Shown here: positions 4,682-5,257 of the stretch, piece by piece
Numbering within the stretch: position 1 is the stretch's first letter
Layout: each line of letters begins with the position of its first letter
Source: DASXBA01 sp046729895
Lineage (GTDB): Bacteria > Actinomycetota > Thermoleophilia > Solirubrobacterales > Thermoleophilaceae
DNA: 5,257 nucleotides
Reading direction: 5' to 3'
Assembly (NCBI GenBank): GCA_046729895.1
Contig: JBKPHP010000204.1
Location: 1-5,257 of the forward strand
The notes under the pieces: model-generated
The model's database searches: none
Seen by the model: only the letters and a program-made list of their open reading frames with translations
Told to the model about the DNA's origin: nothing
Made by a program: the position numbers and the translations under genes

Positions 4682-5257
4682 ATGACACCGCAGACGAACC
4701 GCGCCCGGAAGGCAGCGGCCGCAGGGGTCGTCGTCATCGCCGCGGCGCTCTCGGCGGCCGGGCCGGCCCAGGCTGCCTTCCCCGGCAACAACGGCCGGGT
4801 GGCCTTCGCGACCCAGACCTTCAACGCGAGCAATCAGCTCGTGCGCAGCAACATCGAGACCGTGAACGCGGATGGCAGTGGCCGCGCCCTCTTCCCCACC
4901 TGCCGTCGCCGCCGCACTTGCGGGGACGGCGACCCGACGTGGTCACCCAACGGCTCCCTGCTCGCCTTCGCCAGTCGAACCCGCCTCGGGACGGCCGCGG
5001 CAACCGGCACGAACGTCGATCGCCTGCGCCGCCGCACCCGAAGCGACGGCCAGCCCGCCTGGGCGCCGGACGGAACGCGGCTGGCGTTCACCGGTCAGCT
5101 CAGCGCCACCAGCCCGACCAACGTGTTCATCCTGGGCTGCGGGGGCTGCGGCATCACTCCGCTCACCTTCCGCGGCGGCACGGAGTCGACGTGGTCCAGC
5201 ACCAACCGCGTCGCCTTCACCCGCAAGAACAACATCTACACCATGGCCTCGACCGCG
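4682..5257 (+). CDS. exported PD40/TolB-like beta-propeller protein, 3'-truncated by window edge
   Basis: The frame is open from ATG 4682 to the last base (192 residues), so the C-terminus is missing. Residues 1-31 are a Sec signal peptide: RARK, a hydrophobic core GVVVIAAALSAAG, and a PAQA site with cleavage expected after Ala31. The mature chain begins AFPGNNGRVAFAT, the first strand of a propeller blade. Blade signatures of the WD40-like PD40 (TolB C-terminal) repeat follow: DPTWSPNGSLLAFAS (84-98), QPAWAPDGTRLAFTG (124-138) and the divergent ESTWSSTNRVAFTR (168-181), spaced about 40-45 residues. Full-length relatives usually carry six or more blades. Two cysteine pairs lie between blades (Cys74/Cys80 and Cys153/Cys156), which could form disulphides outside the cell. 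The role is unknown; such proteins probably bind ligands or partners at the cell surface. It diverges from the serine hydrolase across a 148-bp gap. Confidence 0.88.
   Translation, partial: MTPQTNRARKAAAAGVVVIAAALSAAGPAQAAFPGNNGRVAFATQTFNASNQLVRSNIETVNADGSGRALFPTCRRRRTCGDGDPTWSPNGSLLAFASRTRLGTAAATGTNVDRLRRRTRSDGQPAWAPDGTRLAFTGQLSATSPTNVFILGCGGCGITPLTFRGGTESTWSSTNRVAFTRKNNIYTMASTA

Noticed and set aside
4534..4833. An N-terminal extension of the serine hydrolase up to an ATG at 4833
   Set aside because: The added 100 residues are Ala/Pro/Arg-rich, overlap the signal-peptide region of the divergent PD40 gene, and family-like sequence starts only after the ATG at 4533.

Overview
The window is chromosomal DNA of a very GC-rich bacterium. 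It most likely comes from an actinobacterium of the class Thermoleophilia (Solirubrobacterales-like). The main pointer is the last gene, a secreted PD40/TolB-like propeller protein whose mature part begins just after an AQA signal-peptidase site with the AFPGNNGRVAF pattern that I associate with that group. Strong GC bias at third codon positions and GTG/TTG starts fit an actinobacterium. The taxonomic call is inference from style, not from a marker gene.

Layout from left to right: (1) the 3' part of a TetR-type regulator on the plus strand, whose 5' end lies outside the window; (2) a small nucleotidyltransferase-fold (MNT-like) protein on the plus strand with an eroded metal-binding motif; (3) a perfect 9-bp inverted repeat separating it from a convergent run of minus-strand genes. 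In their direction of transcription these are a serine beta-lactamase-family hydrolase (4533 to 3349), a tandem-GNAT acetyltransferase (3219 to 2329), a small type-1 copper cupredoxin whose signal peptide sits in a different reading frame (2199 to 1781), and a RibD-C/dihydrofolate-reductase-fold protein (1684 to 1112). (4) Diverging from the hydrolase is a plus-strand exported PD40 propeller protein that runs off the right end.

The minus-strand genes are separated by roughly 96 to 130 bp. There is a recognisable promoter before the GNAT gene and a terminator-like hairpin after it, so I read them as mostly separate transcription units rather than a tight operon. They do not form an obvious pathway. 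The set looks like ordinary accessory content of a soil actinobacterium: a regulator, resistance- or detoxification-like enzymes and exported proteins.

I see no tRNA, rRNA, CRISPR array, transposase, integrase, attachment site or phage gene, and nothing that supports a new multi-gene system. The observations most worth checking are the frameshift between the cupredoxin and its signal peptide, two genes whose -10-like hexamer lies exactly 6 nt before the start codon (candidate leaderless mRNAs), and the degenerate catalytic motif of the small nucleotidyltransferase.
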